A program made the position numbers and the translations under genes. The notes beneath the pieces are model-generated. The model saw only the letters and a list, made by a program, of their open reading frames with translations, was not told the origin of the DNA and searched no databases. This document shows positions 14,528 to 24,034 of a DNA stretch of 64,000 nt, piece after piece. Each line of letters starts with the position of its first letter. The stretch's first letter is position 1. Origin of the DNA: Actinokineospora auranticolor (GTDB lineage: Bacteria > Actinomycetota > Actinomycetes > Mycobacteriales > Pseudonocardiaceae); contig NZ_PTIX01000002.1 in NCBI RefSeq assembly GCF_002934265.1, positions 1 to 64,000 on the forward strand, in the 5' to 3' direction.

Positions 14528-17194
14528 TCAGGCGGCGGTCGTAGTGGTGGCAGCGCGCGCGGACGACGGCTGCGCGCGCTGAACCACCTGGTCGGCGAAG
14601 TTGTCCAGCATGCGCGTACCGACTTCCTGGGAATAGCCGAGTACCAAGGCGAAAAGCAGCAGTCCCGCGTGCCCCTCGACCAGGTCGGGGAACACCCCGG
14701 CGCGCAGCATCAGCACGCCGACCACGGCGAAGATCGCGCCCAGCAGTATCTTCACGATGGCCTGGTAGGGCGTGAGCGTGTACGGCACGACGCTGGGTTT
14801 GGTGCGCAGCAACAGAACCACGACCGCGATCGACGCGCCGAGCATCCCGACCAGTTGCAGCCACCACACGTCCCCGCTGGTCGGCACCGTGGCCCCGGTC
14901 GCGCAGACGAGGTTGGCCCCTTCCCCGAGGCACAGCGGCAACATCCGCTCGTTGACGGCGGTCAGCCCACCGATCGCGAGGTTTATCGCCAACAGCAGCA
15001 ACCCGAACAGGATGATCCGGTTCCGCAGGCTCCGCACCGCCGTAGCCGCCGCGTGCGAGGCGTCGTGGACCGCGCGGAGACCGAGGAGCACGGCCAGCCG
15101 CTGCCCGGAGTCGTCCATCGTGAAGAACGACACCGGGTCGAGCGCCCGCACCCGAGCGTCCTTCTCGGGCAGCTTCCGCGCCACCCGAGCCCGAACATCG
15201 GACACCCGCCCGTTGAGGTCCGGCGCCGACGACACCAGCACCTCCTCGGCGAGGTGCACCGCCCGCCACGCCCGCTCGATGCTCGTCCCGGAGTACCACC
15301 GGGCAGGCGAACTCCGCTGCCCCGCCGCCCGAGCCGCGATGGCCATCGCCCCGTAAACCGCCCGGGGCACCCGCCCACCACGCCCGTCGATGTCGGCCTG
15401 CAACCGCTGCAACCGCTCCGCGATCCCCATCCGCCAAGGCGAAGCCGGATGCAACTCCTCGATCTTCCGAGACCAATCAGGCCCCACCACCCCGACGACT
15501 ACCCCAACCCCACCTGTCTCCCGCTCGGCAACCCCTTCCGCGAACAACACCCCCTCATCAACCAACGCCAACCCACCAACACCCGCACCCGCCGCACCAT
15601 CCACGACCACCCCGCCGCGCTCGCCGCCGATCCGCCCCGGCTCGCCCGCGGGCAACACCGGATCGCCAACCACAGCCGCCCCACCAACAGCACGCCCCGC
15701 CCCTGGGCCCGTACCCACCTGGACGCCACCGCCCGTCGCCAGGCCGGCACCTACCGCTGCACCACCGCCAACCTCCACGCCACCGCCTTCACCCACACCA
15801 GGGACATCAACCGCGACCCCGGTCGGTGTCCGGACACCGACCGGGACTCGCCCCGGAACCGCCCCTGTCCCGGCGGTCTCTCCCGCAGCCCCGCCGCTCC
15901 CCGCAGCCAGGCCCACGGAACTGCCTTCACCAACCACCCCGGTACCGCCGGCACCTGAGGCACGATCACCGCCGACCACCCCGGCCTGCCCCTCCGAGGC
16001 AGCGACAGAGGTGGCGACACCAACCACCGCCACACCACCGCCGTCACCCACCACCCCGGAGCCACTTTCCGAGGTAGTGCCATCAACGACCGAGGCACGC
16101 CCACCACCGACATCAGGTCGCCCCGCCAAAGCAGCACTGTCGACCACACCACCGGCGCCGCCAACCACACCGGAGCCGCCGTCCAAGGCAGTACCCTCGA
16201 CCCCCGCCGCACGGCTAACTCCCGCTACTCCAAGCCGTCCCTGCAAGACGGCGCCACCAACCCCACCGCCGCCACCCGCAGAGCTGGCACCCAAGGCAGC
16301 ACCCGCAACCCCTACGGCCCGGCCATCACCGACCACACCGGAGCCCCCACCCGAGGCGACACCCTCATCAGCCGGGGCACCACCATCACCGACCACTCCA
16401 GGCCGACGCTCCAAGACGACGCCACCGGCCACAGCCGCACCGCCAACCACGCCGGAGCTGTCCTCCGCCGAAGCGGCGCCACCGCCTGCGGCACGACCAC
16501 CACCAACCACATGGATGCGCCCCGTCGAAGCGACACCGTCAACCGCCACCCCGGCGCCACCCACCCGAGCGCCACTCCCGGCACCCATCTCCGACCCGTC
16601 CACAGCCGGGTCGACCAGACCAACAACAGCGACCGAACCAGCAGCCACACCAGCGCCGTCCACACCACCGCCATCCGCAACACCAAGCCCGTCGGCGGCA
16701 AGCCCGTCGGCGGCAAGCCCGTCGGCGGCAAGCCCGTCGGCGGCAAGCCCGTCGGCGGCAAGCCCGTCGGCGGCAAGCCCGTCGGCGGCAAGCCCGTCGG
16801 CGGCAAGCCCGTCGGCGGCAAGCCCGTCGGCGGCAAGCCCGGCTGTGCCGGGCTTGCCGCCGGTCGGTGCCCGAACTCCGGCTGTTGTGCGGGGCTCAGT
16901 CACGCCGTGGCCGACCTCCGCGTGGGCGTCAACTGCTTGCGCGTCTGCCTGCGCGGTCGGTGCCTGCTCCTCAACCGGGCCCCGGGCCAGGTCCGGCGCG
17001 GCGGGCGGCGTGCCTCGGGAGCCACCGTCGCCCGCCGCGTCGCGGCCGTCCCCTCCCTGGGTGGGGATGGCCCGGGTGCTCAGGGAGAGGGTGAGGCGGA
17101 TCGGTTCCTCTCCGCCCCCAACCACCTCCCCCTGCGGCGACACGGGCGTGGTGGACGACGGCTCCGGCGTGGTCGGCCGGTTTCCTGGCTGCAT
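14528..17194 (-). CDS. Large repeat-rich protein with C-terminal membrane domain
   Basis: 888 aa from ATG 17194 (GGGGA upstream). Residues about 1-540 are Gly/Ala/Val-rich, low-complexity and probably disordered, including ten perfect copies of a 5-residue unit (GLAAD) encoded by a 15-bp repeat. From about 545 the composition becomes normal: WRMGIAERLQRLQADIDG, ARWYSGTSIERAWRAVHLAEE, RVRALDPVSFFTMDDSG, then four hydrophobic helices (beginning IILFGLLLLAINLAIGGL) and a C-terminal MLDNFADQVVQRA. The C-terminal 340 residues look conserved. The N-terminal region could vary in length between strains. Function is unknown. Confidence 0.6.
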   Translation of the reverse strand: MQPGNRPTTPEPSSTTPVSPQGEVVGGGEEPIRLTLSLSTRAIPTQGGDGRDAAGDGGSRGTPPAAPDLARGPVEEQAPTAQADAQAVDAHAEVGHGVTEPRTTAGVRAPTGGKPGTAGLAADGLAADGLAADGLAADGLAADGLAADGLAADGLAADGLAADGLAADGLGVADGGGVDGAGVAAGSVAVVGLVDPAVDGSEMGAGSGARVGGAGVAVDGVASTGRIHVVGGGRAAGGGAASAEDSSGVVGGAAVAGGVVLERRPGVVGDGGAPADEGVASGGGSGVVGDGRAVGVAGAALGASSAGGGGGVGGAVLQGRLGVAGVSRAAGVEGTALDGGSGVVGGAGGVVDSAALAGRPDVGGGRASVVDGTTSESGSGVVGDGGGVAVVGVATSVAASEGQAGVVGGDRASGAGGTGVVGEGSSVGLAAGSGGAAGETAGTGAVPGRVPVGVRTPTGVAVDVPGVGEGGGVEVGGGAAVGAGLATGGGVQVGTGPGAGRAVGGAAVVGDPVLPAGEPGRIGGERGGVVVDGAAGAGVGGLALVDEGVLFAEGVAERETGGVGVVVGVVGPDWSRKIEELHPASPWRMGIAERLQRLQADIDGRGGRVPRAVYGAMAIAARAAGQRSSPARWYSGTSIERAWRAVHLAEEVLVSSAPDLNGRVSDVRARVARKLPEKDARVRALDPVSFFTMDDSGQRLAVLLGLRAVHDASHAAATAVRSLRNRIILFGLLLLAINLAIGGLTAVNERMLPLCLGEGANLVCATGATVPTSGDVWWLQLVGMLGASIAVVVLLLRTKPSVVPYTLTPYQAIVKILLGAIFAVVGVLMLRAGVFPDLVEGHAGLLLFALVLGYSQEVGTRMLDNFADQVVQRAQPSSARAATTTTAA
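16691..16840. repeat. Perfect 15-bp tandem repeat, ten copies
   Basis: The unit GTCGGCGGCAAGCCC on the + strand is repeated ten times without a mismatch, in frame with the 888-aa protein (reverse strand reads GGG CTT GCC GCC GAC = GLAAD). Copy-number change would keep the frame, so this is a likely polymorphic coding minisatellite. Confidence 0.95.
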
Positions 17195-17316
17195 AGCGAG
17201 TCCCCTGTCGCTGGGCGGACGCGCCTGTGGGTGCGCGTCGGGAAGCCCAACCCCCTATCCGGATGATCGGGGGGCGAGGGGTACACATTACGGTTCGCGG
17301 CCGACATGGCGGAGTC

Positions 17317-17655
17317 TCAAGCCCAGGCCTGAATCCCCCGGACCACGAACGGCGTTGACGGGACATAGGTCCCCAGTCCGGGATAGGTTGTGAAGTCCGC
17401 CTCCGTCGCGCACTCCACCGACTCGTACACCGTGACGTCCTGTTTCAGCCGGTTCACGAACGAGCGGTATTCACCCTCCAGTGGCAGGCAGTCACCCAGG
17501 ACCACGTCCTCGATCCCCACGACTTCCATCGGCCCCTGGAAACCGGGTAGCGGCCACAGGCAGATCGTCCCCGGGTCGCACACCGTGGCCGACGCGGGCG
17601 CGGCCAGCCCGAGCATGCCCAGCACGACGACCAGCATTCCCAGCAGTGTTCGCAT
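17317..17655 (-). CDS. Secreted peptidase-inhibitor family I36-like protein
   Basis: 112 aa from ATG 17655. A signal peptide MRTLLGMLVVVLGMLGLAAP-ASA is followed by a mature part beginning TVCDPGTICLWPLPGFQG. The spacing of Cys in CDPGTICLW and the later GDCLPL and EC, together with the Phe/Tyr-Gly pattern, matches the small secreted I36 (SMI-type) fold common in actinobacteria. Exported via Sec, then presumably extracellular. The inhibitor activity is only a family label. It is separated from the sugC operon end by a hairpin terminator. Confidence 0.65.
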   Translation of the reverse strand: MRTLLGMLVVVLGMLGLAAPASATVCDPGTICLWPLPGFQGPMEVVGIEDVVLGDCLPLEGEYRSFVNRLKQDVTVYESVECATEADFTTYPGLGTYVPSTPFVVRGIQAWA

Positions 17656-17676
17656 GGCAGAACTCCGTTGTCCCGT

Positions 17677-17701
17677 GGACGCTCCCCTGGTGGGAGCGTC
17701 C
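17677..17701. terminator. Hairpin after the sugC operon
   Basis: GGACGCTCCC (17677-17686) pairs perfectly with GGGAGCGTCC (17692-17701) around the loop CTGGT. It lies between the end of sugC (17767, reverse strand) and the start of the I36-like gene, so it can end the lpqY-sugABC transcript. No U-run follows, as is usual in actinobacteria. Confidence 0.65.
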
Positions 17702-17766
17702 GACGGGGTCAACGATGGCAGGATTCCGCCGGGGCTGGAGAAAGTTGTCCACAGGCCCTTGACAGG

Positions 17767-18936
17767 TCACTCGACATAGGTCAGCGTGCGCCCGTCGCTC
17801 GGGTCGAACAGGTGGATCTTGTCCGGGTCGAACCACACCGACAGCTCCGCGCCCTCGCGCGCGTCCGAGGCCGCCGACAGCCGCGAGACGATCTGCGACC
17901 CGCCGTCGGCCATCTCGGCCGTGCCCGACTCCGCGGCCAGTTCCTCCAGCTCGGCCGCCATCGCGGCCTCACCCTCGACGGCGAAGTACGCGTACTTGTC
18001 CGACCCCATCGACTCCAGCACCTCGACCGTCGCGGTGAACGCCGCGCCCGGCTCGTCCACCAGCCGCGCGTCCTCGAAGTGCTCCGGGCGCAGGCCCATG
18101 ATCACCTCGCGCGGCGCCGACCCGCCCTCCAGCAGCCGCCGGATCCGGTCGGTCAGCGGGAAGTCGCCGAGCGGGGTGCGCAGCCGACCGTCCTCCAGCC
18201 CGGCGGGGAGGAAGTTCATCGACGGCGACCCGATGAACCCCGCCACGAACAGGTTCACCGGCTGCTCGTAGAGGAACTGCGGCGACCCGATCTGCTGCAC
18301 GTGCCCGCCGCGCATCACCACGACCCGGTCGCCGAGGGTCATCGCCTCGGTCTGGTCGTGCGTGACGTACACGGTCGTCGTGCCCAGCCTGCGTTGCAGC
18401 TTCGACACCGACGTGCGCATCTGCACCCGCAGCTTGGCGTCCAGGTTGGACAGTGGCTCGTCCATCAGGAACGCCTTCGGGCTGCGGACGATCGCCCGCC
18501 CCATCGCCACCCGCTGCCGCTGACCGCCGGAGAGGTTGCCCGGCTTGCGGTCGAGGTGCTGGGTGAGGTCGAGGATGCGCGCGGCCTCCTCGACCTTCTG
18601 CTGCACCACCTTCTTGTCCACCTTCGCCAACCGCAGCGGGAAGGCCATGTTCTCCCGCACGCTCATGTGCGGGTACAGCGCGTACGACTGGAACACCATC
18701 GCGATGTCCCGGTCCTTCGGCGCCCGGTCGTTGACCCGGTCGCCATCGATGCGCAGCTCGCCGGAGGTGATGTCCTCCAGCCCCGCGATCATGTTCAGCG
18801 TCGTCGACTTCCCGCAGCCCGACGGCCCGACCAGGATGACGAACTCGCCGTCCGCGATCTGGATGTCCACATCGGACACCGCGAGGGCGCCGTCCGGGTA
18901 CCGCTTCGTGACCTTGTCCAGGATGATCTCAGCCAT
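17767..18936 (-). CDS. sugC: Sugar ABC transporter ATP-binding protein (SugC/UgpC type)
   Basis: 389-aa ATPase of the CUT1 family. Walker A GPSGCGKSTTL, Q-loop MVFQSYALYPHM, signature LSGGQRQRVAMGRAI, Walker B AFLMDEPLSNLDAKL and H-loop VTHDQTEAM are all intact. The C-terminal regulatory MalK-type domain (about 240-389) includes MGLRPEHFEDA. Last gene of the lpqY-sugA-sugB-sugC order and next to corA, as in mycobacteria where this transporter recycles trehalose. Starts 4 bp after sugB. Confidence 0.9.
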   Translation of the reverse strand: MAEIILDKVTKRYPDGALAVSDVDIQIADGEFVILVGPSGCGKSTTLNMIAGLEDITSGELRIDGDRVNDRAPKDRDIAMVFQSYALYPHMSVRENMAFPLRLAKVDKKVVQQKVEEAARILDLTQHLDRKPGNLSGGQRQRVAMGRAIVRSPKAFLMDEPLSNLDAKLRVQMRTSVSKLQRRLGTTTVYVTHDQTEAMTLGDRVVVMRGGHVQQIGSPQFLYEQPVNLFVAGFIGSPSMNFLPAGLEDGRLRTPLGDFPLTDRIRRLLEGGSAPREVIMGLRPEHFEDARLVDEPGAAFTATVEVLESMGSDKYAYFAVEGEAAMAAELEELAAESGTAEMADGGSQIVSRLSAASDAREGAELSVWFDPDKIHLFDPSDGRTLTYVE

Positions 18937-18940
18937 AGCC

Positions 18941-19777
18941 CTAGCCCTTCACCGCACCCGAGGTCAGCCCCGCGACGATGCGGCGCTGGAAGAACAGCAC
19001 GAACAGGATGATCGGGATGGTGATGACCACGGCGGCCGCGGACACCGTCCCGGTCGGGTCCTCGAACTGCGAGGAGCCCTGGAAGAACGACAGCGCGGCG
19101 GGCACCGTCCTGGACGCGGTCGTCGAGGTCAACGAGATCGCGAACAGGAAGTCGTTCCAGCAGAAGATGAACACCAGGATCGCCGTGGTGAACACCCCCG
19201 GCGCGGCCAGCGGCGCGATCACCCGCCGGAACGCCTGCGCGGGCGTCGCGCCGTCCATCTTCGCCGCCTTCTCCAGCTCCCACGGGATCTCCCTGAAGAA
19301 AGCCGACAGCGTGTAGATGGCCAGCGGCAGCGCGAAGGTGATGTACGGCAGGATCAGCCCGGGCCAGGTGTCGAACAGCCCGAGCGAGCGCTCCACCTCG
19401 AACAGCGGGGTCACCAGCGAGACCTGCGGGAACATCGCGATCAGCAGCGAAACCCCGACCAGCGCGCGCTTGCCGGGGAAGTCCAGCCGGGCGATGGCGT
19501 ACGCGGCCATCGTGCCCAGCACCACCGCGATGAGGGTGGCGATCAGCGCGATGCCGATGGAGTTGACCAGCGCGCGCGGGAACTCGTTGGTGGAGAAGAT
19601 GTCAACGTAGTTCTGGAAGGTCCACTCGGTCGGGATGAAGCTCTTGTCGGTCAGCGTTTCCTTGGTCTTGAACGACAAGGAGAGGATCCACAGCACCGGC
19701 ACCAAGGCGTAGACCACGACCACGATGTCGATGAGCGTCCAGCGGGCCCGCACCCCGGGCCTCGTCGCGGTGGTCAT
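18941..19777 (-). CDS. sugB: Sugar ABC transporter permease (SugB type)
   Basis: 278 aa with six membrane helices. Carries the EAA loop that contacts the ATPase, [25 protein letters not shown], around residue 180, and the MalG-like C-terminal [11 protein letters not shown]. Its ATG overlaps the stop of the SugA gene by one base. Forms the transmembrane pore with SugA. The carbohydrate specificity (trehalose) is inferred from gene order and the corA linkage, not from residues. Confidence 0.9.
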   Translation of the reverse strand: MTTATRPGVRARWTLIDIVVVVYALVPVLWILSLSFKTKETLTDKSFIPTEWTFQNYVDIFSTNEFPRALVNSIGIALIATLIAVVLGTMAAYAIARLDFPGKRALVGVSLLIAMFPQVSLVTPLFEVERSLGLFDTWPGLILPYITFALPLAIYTLSAFFREIPWELEKAAKMDGATPAQAFRRVIAPLAAPGVFTTAILVFIFCWNDFLFAISLTSTTASRTVPAALSFFQGSSQFEDPTGTVSAAAVVITIPIILFVLFFQRRIVAGLTSGAVKG

Positions 19778-20673
19778 CAGCGCTTCCCCCCGTCGTCGCT
19801 ACCGGGTGCGGCGGCGCCGAACACCTTGACGAACACGAACGCCAGCAGCGCCACGGCGATGAAGATGAGCACCGACATGGTCGAGCCGATGCCCAGGTTC
19901 AACCCGCGGATCAGGTTGTTGTAGGTCTGCATGGACACCGATCCGGTTTCCTGCGCGCCGCTGGTGAGCACGAAGATGTTGTCGAAGATGCGGAACGCGT
20001 CGAGCGTGCGGAACAGCAGCGCGACCAGGATCGCCGGTTTCATCACCGGCAGGATCACCTTGGTGAACCGCTGCCACGGCGTCGCGCCGTCCATCGAGGC
20101 GGCGCGCAGCAGGTCGTCCGGCACCAGCGCCAGCCCGGCCATCAGCAGCAACGCCATGAACGGCACGGTCTTCCACACCTCGGCGAGGGTGATGATCCCG
20201 AGTGCCGCGGCGCGATCGGTCAGCGGCGCGGTGGCGCCGAACAGGTCGGTCAGGTAGCCGGTGTTCTCGTCCCACGCGTAGCGCCAGGAGAACGCGGCCA
20301 CCACGGTCACGATCCCGTACGGGATGAGCGCGACCGTCCTGACCAGACCCTTCATGACCAGTGTCCGGTGCATCACCAGCGCGAGCGCCATCCCCAGCAC
20401 CAACTCGATCGCCACCGACACGGCCGTGATGAGGGAGGTGACGCCGAACGCCGTCCACCAGTACGAGTTCGTCAGCACCGTCACGTAGTTCTCGAACCAC
20501 ACGAACTGCCGCTCCGCCGGGAACCGCAGGTCGTAGCGCTGCAACGACAGCCAGATCGAGTAGACGATCGGGTACGCGGTCACCGCCAGCATGACCAGCG
20601 CGGCGGGCGCGCACAGCCACAACCCCAGTCTGCGCTCGGCCTTCTTGCCCTCGCTCAGCTCTTTGCCGCTCAC
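19777..20673 (-). CDS. sugA: Sugar ABC transporter permease (SugA type)
   Basis: 298 aa from GTG 20673, which overlaps the LpqY stop by 4 bp (GTGA). Six membrane helices and the EAA motif [18 protein letters not shown] (about residue 200). N-terminal segment [20 protein letters not shown] is typical of MalF-type CUT1 permeases. Translationally coupled to both neighbours. Confidence 0.9.
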   Translation of the reverse strand: MSGKELSEGKKAERRLGLWLCAPAALVMLAVTAYPIVYSIWLSLQRYDLRFPAERQFVWFENYVTVLTNSYWWTAFGVTSLITAVSVAIELVLGMALALVMHRTLVMKGLVRTVALIPYGIVTVVAAFSWRYAWDENTGYLTDLFGATAPLTDRAAALGIITLAEVWKTVPFMALLLMAGLALVPDDLLRAASMDGATPWQRFTKVILPVMKPAILVALLFRTLDAFRIFDNIFVLTSGAQETGSVSMQTYNNLIRGLNLGIGSTMSVLIFIAVALLAFVFVKVFGAAAPGSDDGGKR

Positions 20674-21944
20674 GGCAGCACCCCCTTGGAGTCGAGCGCG
20701 TCCTGCAACTCGGCGCGCAGCCGCTGGGCGGTCTTGTCCGGGTCGATGCTCGCGGGCGGCGAGAGGATGGTCGAGATGAGCGTGGAGACGTTCTGGTACG
20801 CGGGGGTCGCGGGCCGGACCGCCGCCTTCTTCAACTGGTCGAGGATGGCATCGCGCATCGGGTACGGCTCGGCCATCTCCGGGTCGTCGTAAACCGACTC
20901 GATCGTCGGCGGCACCCCGGAGTTGATCGCGGAGTACTTCTGGCTCTCCGCGTCCCGCAGGCACTTCACCGCCTCGAACGCCTCGGGCTTGTGCCGCGAG
21001 TGCGCGCTCACGGCCAAGTCGTAGCCGCCGATCGTCGAGGTACCGACCTTGCTCGCGTCGATCGCCGGGAACGGCGCCCACTTGATCAGCTTGGCCACCG
21101 CCGGGTTCTCCTGCGCGGCGGCGTAGACGAACGGCCAGTTGAGCTGGAACGCGGCCCGGCCGCGCTCGAACTCCAGCCGCACGTCGTTCTCCTTGGCGTT
21201 GGACAACGACGCGCTGGCCGACGGCGAGGTCGCGAGATCCCGCAACGCCTGCAGCGCCTTCACCGCGCCATCGTCGACGAGCGCGCGGGTGCCGTCCTCG
21301 GAGATGATCCGCCCACCGGCGCCCGCGGTGAGCGTGTTGAACTCGACGACCAGGCCTTCGTACTGCGCGCCGGTCATCGCGATCGTGTTGGGCTGGTCGC
21401 GCGACCGCAGATCGGCGGCCATGTCCAGCATCTCGGACCACGTCGTCGGCGGCTTCGGCACCAGGTCGCCGCGGTACCACAGCAGCTGCACGTTGGTGTT
21501 CTTCGGCGCGGCGTAGAGCTTGTCCTTCCACCGCGCGGTGTCCAGCGGCCCCTGCAAGGTGCCGCGCTCGACGTCCGCCTTGTCCTGGCCGGTCCACTCG
21601 GCGACCCAGCCCGCCTCGGCGAACTCGGCCACCCACGTGACGTCGAGACCGAGCACGTCCATCTCGTCGTCGCCCGCGGCGAGCCTGCGGACCATCTGCT
21701 CGCGCTGGTCGTCCGCGCCGCGCGGCAGCACGTTCAGCGCGATCCGGTACCTGCCCGCGGCCTCGTCGTTGCACCGCGCGACGACCTTGTCGAAGTTCTC
21801 CTCAGTGGCGTAGTAAACGTTGACGGTGGTCCCGCCGCTTTCTGATCCGCAAGCCGCCACGAGCGGGGACGCGACGAGCGCGGCGCCCAGCGCCACCCTC
21901 CAGCGTCGACCTCGGCGGCCAGGACCCCGATGAGCACGCCCCAT
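20670..21944 (-). CDS. lpqY: Sugar-binding lipoprotein (LpqY type)
   Basis: 424-aa extracellular substrate-binding protein. Basic N terminus (RRGRRWRVALG), hydrophobic stretch and lipobox LVAAC with the lipidated Cys at residue 32. The mature part has family-1 solute-binding features: VYYATEENFDKVV, WVAEFAEAGW, LYAAPKNTNVQLLWYR, FQLNWPF. First gene of the operon with a strong ribosome site (GGAAGGAGG) ahead of ATG 21944. By analogy with mycobacterial LpqY the ligand is probably trehalose. Confidence 0.88.
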   Translation of the reverse strand: MGRAHRGPGRRGRRWRVALGAALVASPLVAACGSESGGTTVNVYYATEENFDKVVARCNDEAAGRYRIALNVLPRGADDQREQMVRRLAAGDDEMDVLGLDVTWVAEFAEAGWVAEWTGQDKADVERGTLQGPLDTARWKDKLYAAPKNTNVQLLWYRGDLVPKPPTTWSEMLDMAADLRSRDQPNTIAMTGAQYEGLVVEFNTLTAGAGGRIISEDGTRALVDDGAVKALQALRDLATSPSASASLSNAKENDVRLEFERGRAAFQLNWPFVYAAAQENPAVAKLIKWAPFPAIDASKVGTSTIGGYDLAVSAHSRHKPEAFEAVKCLRDAESQKYSAINSGVPPTIESVYDDPEMAEPYPMRDAILDQLKKAAVRPATPAYQNVSTLISTILSPPASIDPDKTAQRLRAELQDALDSKGVLP

Positions 21945-22020
21945 CGACCAGCCTCCTTCCGACGGACACGCCGAGAGGCAGTTCGAGCAACCCGTCCAGC
22001 ACCTCGACGTGCTCCGACAC

Positions 22021-22040
22021 GCGGGTAGCTCGGTACCCGC
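22021..22040. promoter_or_regulatory. Inverted repeat upstream of lpqY
   Basis: GCGGGTA-GCTCGG-TACCCGC, a perfect 7-bp inverted repeat, lies 77 bp upstream of the lpqY ATG. The position fits an operator for a LacI/GntR-type sugar regulator or a 5' UTR hairpin. No regulator gene is adjacent, so this is a candidate only. Confidence 0.3.
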
Positions 22041-22111
22041 GACCGGGTCACCTGAAACTAGGCCGGGTGATCAAGGGCCGCAATTCGATGTGGACGGTCG
22101 AGGCGTACGGC

Positions 22112-22639
22112 TTAATCGATGCCGCTGTTCGGCCGCATGGCAAGCTTGGCCAGCAGGTCGCGCCCCCGCTCGGCGTTGCGCGGCTGCGCCAGCACGTCGT
22201 AGCGGCCAGCCACCAGTTGCGTCGCCGAGGCGATCTCGCGGCCGCGACCGCGGGTGCTGGCGTACCCGACGGCGGCGAACACCAAACCGAACACCACGCC
22301 GATGCCCAGCCCGACCAGGATCGGCCCGAAGGACGCCTGCTGCTGGTTGAACAGCCCGAGCAGCAGGCCGACGAACAGGCCGAACCACGCGCCGGAGAGC
22401 GCGCCCGTGCCCAGCACCTTGGGCCAGCTCAGCCGCCCGATGACCCGCTCGACGAGCATGAGGTCGACCCCGACGATGGTCACCTCCTCGACGGGGAACT
22501 CGCTCGTCGCCAGGTGCTCGACCGCGCGGTGGGCCTCCTGGTAGGTGTCGTACGACCCGATCGGCCAGCCGGTCGGCGGGGTCGGGAGCTTGGGCATGCC
22601 CTGGTTCGCTCGTCCAGGGCCGGAGAACGCACCGGTCAT
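22112..22639 (-). CDS. General-stress-17M-like membrane protein (Rv1234 type)
   Basis: 175 aa. The N-terminal domain contains GWPIGSYDTYQEAHRAVEHL and FPVEEVTIVGVDLMLVERV, the pattern of the GSP17M/YflT-like domain. Two Gly-rich membrane helices follow (GTGALSGAWFGLFVGLLLGLF and ILVGLGIGVVFGLVFAAVGY), then a soluble tail with QLVAGRYDVLAQP. The position beside lpqY matches Rv1234 in M. tuberculosis. Function unknown. Confidence 0.75.
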   Translation of the reverse strand: MTGAFSGPGRANQGMPKLPTPPTGWPIGSYDTYQEAHRAVEHLATSEFPVEEVTIVGVDLMLVERVIGRLSWPKVLGTGALSGAWFGLFVGLLLGLFNQQQASFGPILVGLGIGVVFGLVFAAVGYASTRGRGREIASATQLVAGRYDVLAQPRNAERGRDLLAKLAMRPNSGID

Positions 22640-22686
22640 GGCCCCATCCTGCCAACCGGGGCCAAGGCGTGCGAACCCGGCAGTGT

Positions 22687-23880
22687 CTACTTCGCCCGGT
22701 ATTCGCGAAGCAGGCCGCGGGAGATGATCGTCTTCTGGATCTCGCTGGTGCCCTCGCCGATGAGCAGGAACGGGGCCTCGCGCATCAGCCGCTCGATCTC
22801 GTACTCCTTGGAGTAGCCGTAGCCGCCGTGGATGCGGAACGACTCCTGGGTTACCTCGGCGCAGTACTCGCTGGCCAGCAGCTTGGCCATGCCCGCCTCG
22901 ACGTCGTTGCGCTGCCCGGAGTCCTTGAGCCGGGCGGCGTTGACCATGAGCAGGTGCGCGGCCTCGACCTTGGTCGCCATCTCGGCCAGCTTGAACGCGA
23001 TGGCCTGGTGCTCGGCGATGGGCTTGCCGAAGGTGCGGCGCTGCTGCGCGTAGTCGACGGCGAGCTCGAACGCCCGGATGGCGATGCCGCAGGCCCGGGC
23101 CGCGACGTTGACCCGGCCGACCTCGACACCGTCCATCATGTGCGCGAAGCCCTGGCCGGGGGTGCCGCCGAGGACCTGGTTCTTGCAGATCCGGAAGCCG
23201 TCGAAGACCGCCTCGGTGGTGTCGACGCCCTTGTAGCCCATCTTCTCGATCTTGCCGGGGATGGTGAGGCCGGGGACGACCTCGCCGAAGCCCTCCGGCT
23301 TGTCGACCAGGAAGGTGGTCAGGTTCCGGTGGGGCTTCTCGTCGCCCTCGTCGGTGCGGGCGAGCAGGGCGATGAGGTTGGAGCTGCCGCCGTTGGTGAG
23401 CCACATCTTGGCGCCGTCGACGGTGTACATGTCGTCGTCGCGGCGGGCCCGGGTCTTGATGGCGGCGACGTCGGAGCCGAGGTCGGGCTCGGACATGGAG
23501 AAGGAACCGCGGACCTCGCCGGTGGCCATGCGGGGCAGGTAGTGCTTCTTCTGCGCCTCGGTGCCGTGGTGGCGGACCATGTGGGCGACGATGAAGTGGG
23601 TGTTGATGACCCCGGACACGCTCATCCAGCCGCGCGCGATCTGCTCGACGACCAGGGCGTAGGTCAGCAGGGACTCGCCGAGGCCGCCGTACTCCTCCGG
23701 GATGGTGAGGCCGAAGAGCCCCATCTCCTTCATGCCCTCGACGATGTCGGTCGGGTAGGCGTCGGCGTGTTCGAGCGCTTGGGCGTGCGGGATGATCTCC
23801 TTGTCCACGAAGCCCTTGACGGTGGCCAGGATGTCCTGCTGGACGTCGGTCAGTCCGGCGGTCTGCGCGAGGCGTGCCAT
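22687..23880 (-). CDS. Acyl-CoA dehydrogenase
   Basis: 397-aa FAD flavoprotein. N-terminal helical domain with LFGLTIPEEYGGLG, FAD/substrate strand SFSMSEPDLGSDVAAIKTRA, WLTNGGSSN, then C-terminal QRRTFGKPIAEHQAIAFKLAEM, the IHGGYGYSKEYEIERLMREA region and EGTSEIQKTIISRGLL. All catalytic landmarks are present at full length. Near two CitE-like lyases; could act in branched-chain acid or ethylmalonyl-CoA-type metabolism. Substrate is not resolvable from sequence alone. Confidence 0.9.
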   Translation of the reverse strand: MARLAQTAGLTDVQQDILATVKGFVDKEIIPHAQALEHADAYPTDIVEGMKEMGLFGLTIPEEYGGLGESLLTYALVVEQIARGWMSVSGVINTHFIVAHMVRHHGTEAQKKHYLPRMATGEVRGSFSMSEPDLGSDVAAIKTRARRDDDMYTVDGAKMWLTNGGSSNLIALLARTDEGDEKPHRNLTTFLVDKPEGFGEVVPGLTIPGKIEKMGYKGVDTTEAVFDGFRICKNQVLGGTPGQGFAHMMDGVEVGRVNVAARACGIAIRAFELAVDYAQQRRTFGKPIAEHQAIAFKLAEMATKVEAAHLLMVNAARLKDSGQRNDVEAGMAKLLASEYCAEVTQESFRIHGGYGYSKEYEIERLMREAPFLLIGEGTSEIQKTIISRGLLREYRAK

Positions 23881-24034
23881 CGCTGATCCCTCCGTTGGGA
23901 GCCGTGGTTACCGACGAGTATCACGCGGTTAACGCTCGTTCGCGCCAGGACGTGTCCGGGACCACTCTCCCCCGGACAGCACTCGACCCGGAGGCGCCGC
24001 GGCCGTCCGGGTCGATGTCGGTCTTGGGTTGTGG

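Noticed and set aside
16691-16840. CRISPR-like array
   Set aside because: Units are 15 bp, perfectly contiguous without spacers, and in frame with a coding sequence.
15390-17393. A 667-codon open frame on the + strand opposite the 888-aa gene
   Set aside because: It is Pro/Ser/Thr/Ala-only low complexity, covers exactly the repeat-rich part of the reverse-strand gene, lacks any domain, and is expected from a stop-poor GC repeat read backwards.
17745-17760. A sixth paired-box element around GTTGTCCACAGG
   Set aside because: Only a single box is present; no second TGTGGA occurs 19 bp away on either side and it sits at the end of the sugC operon without the other modules.
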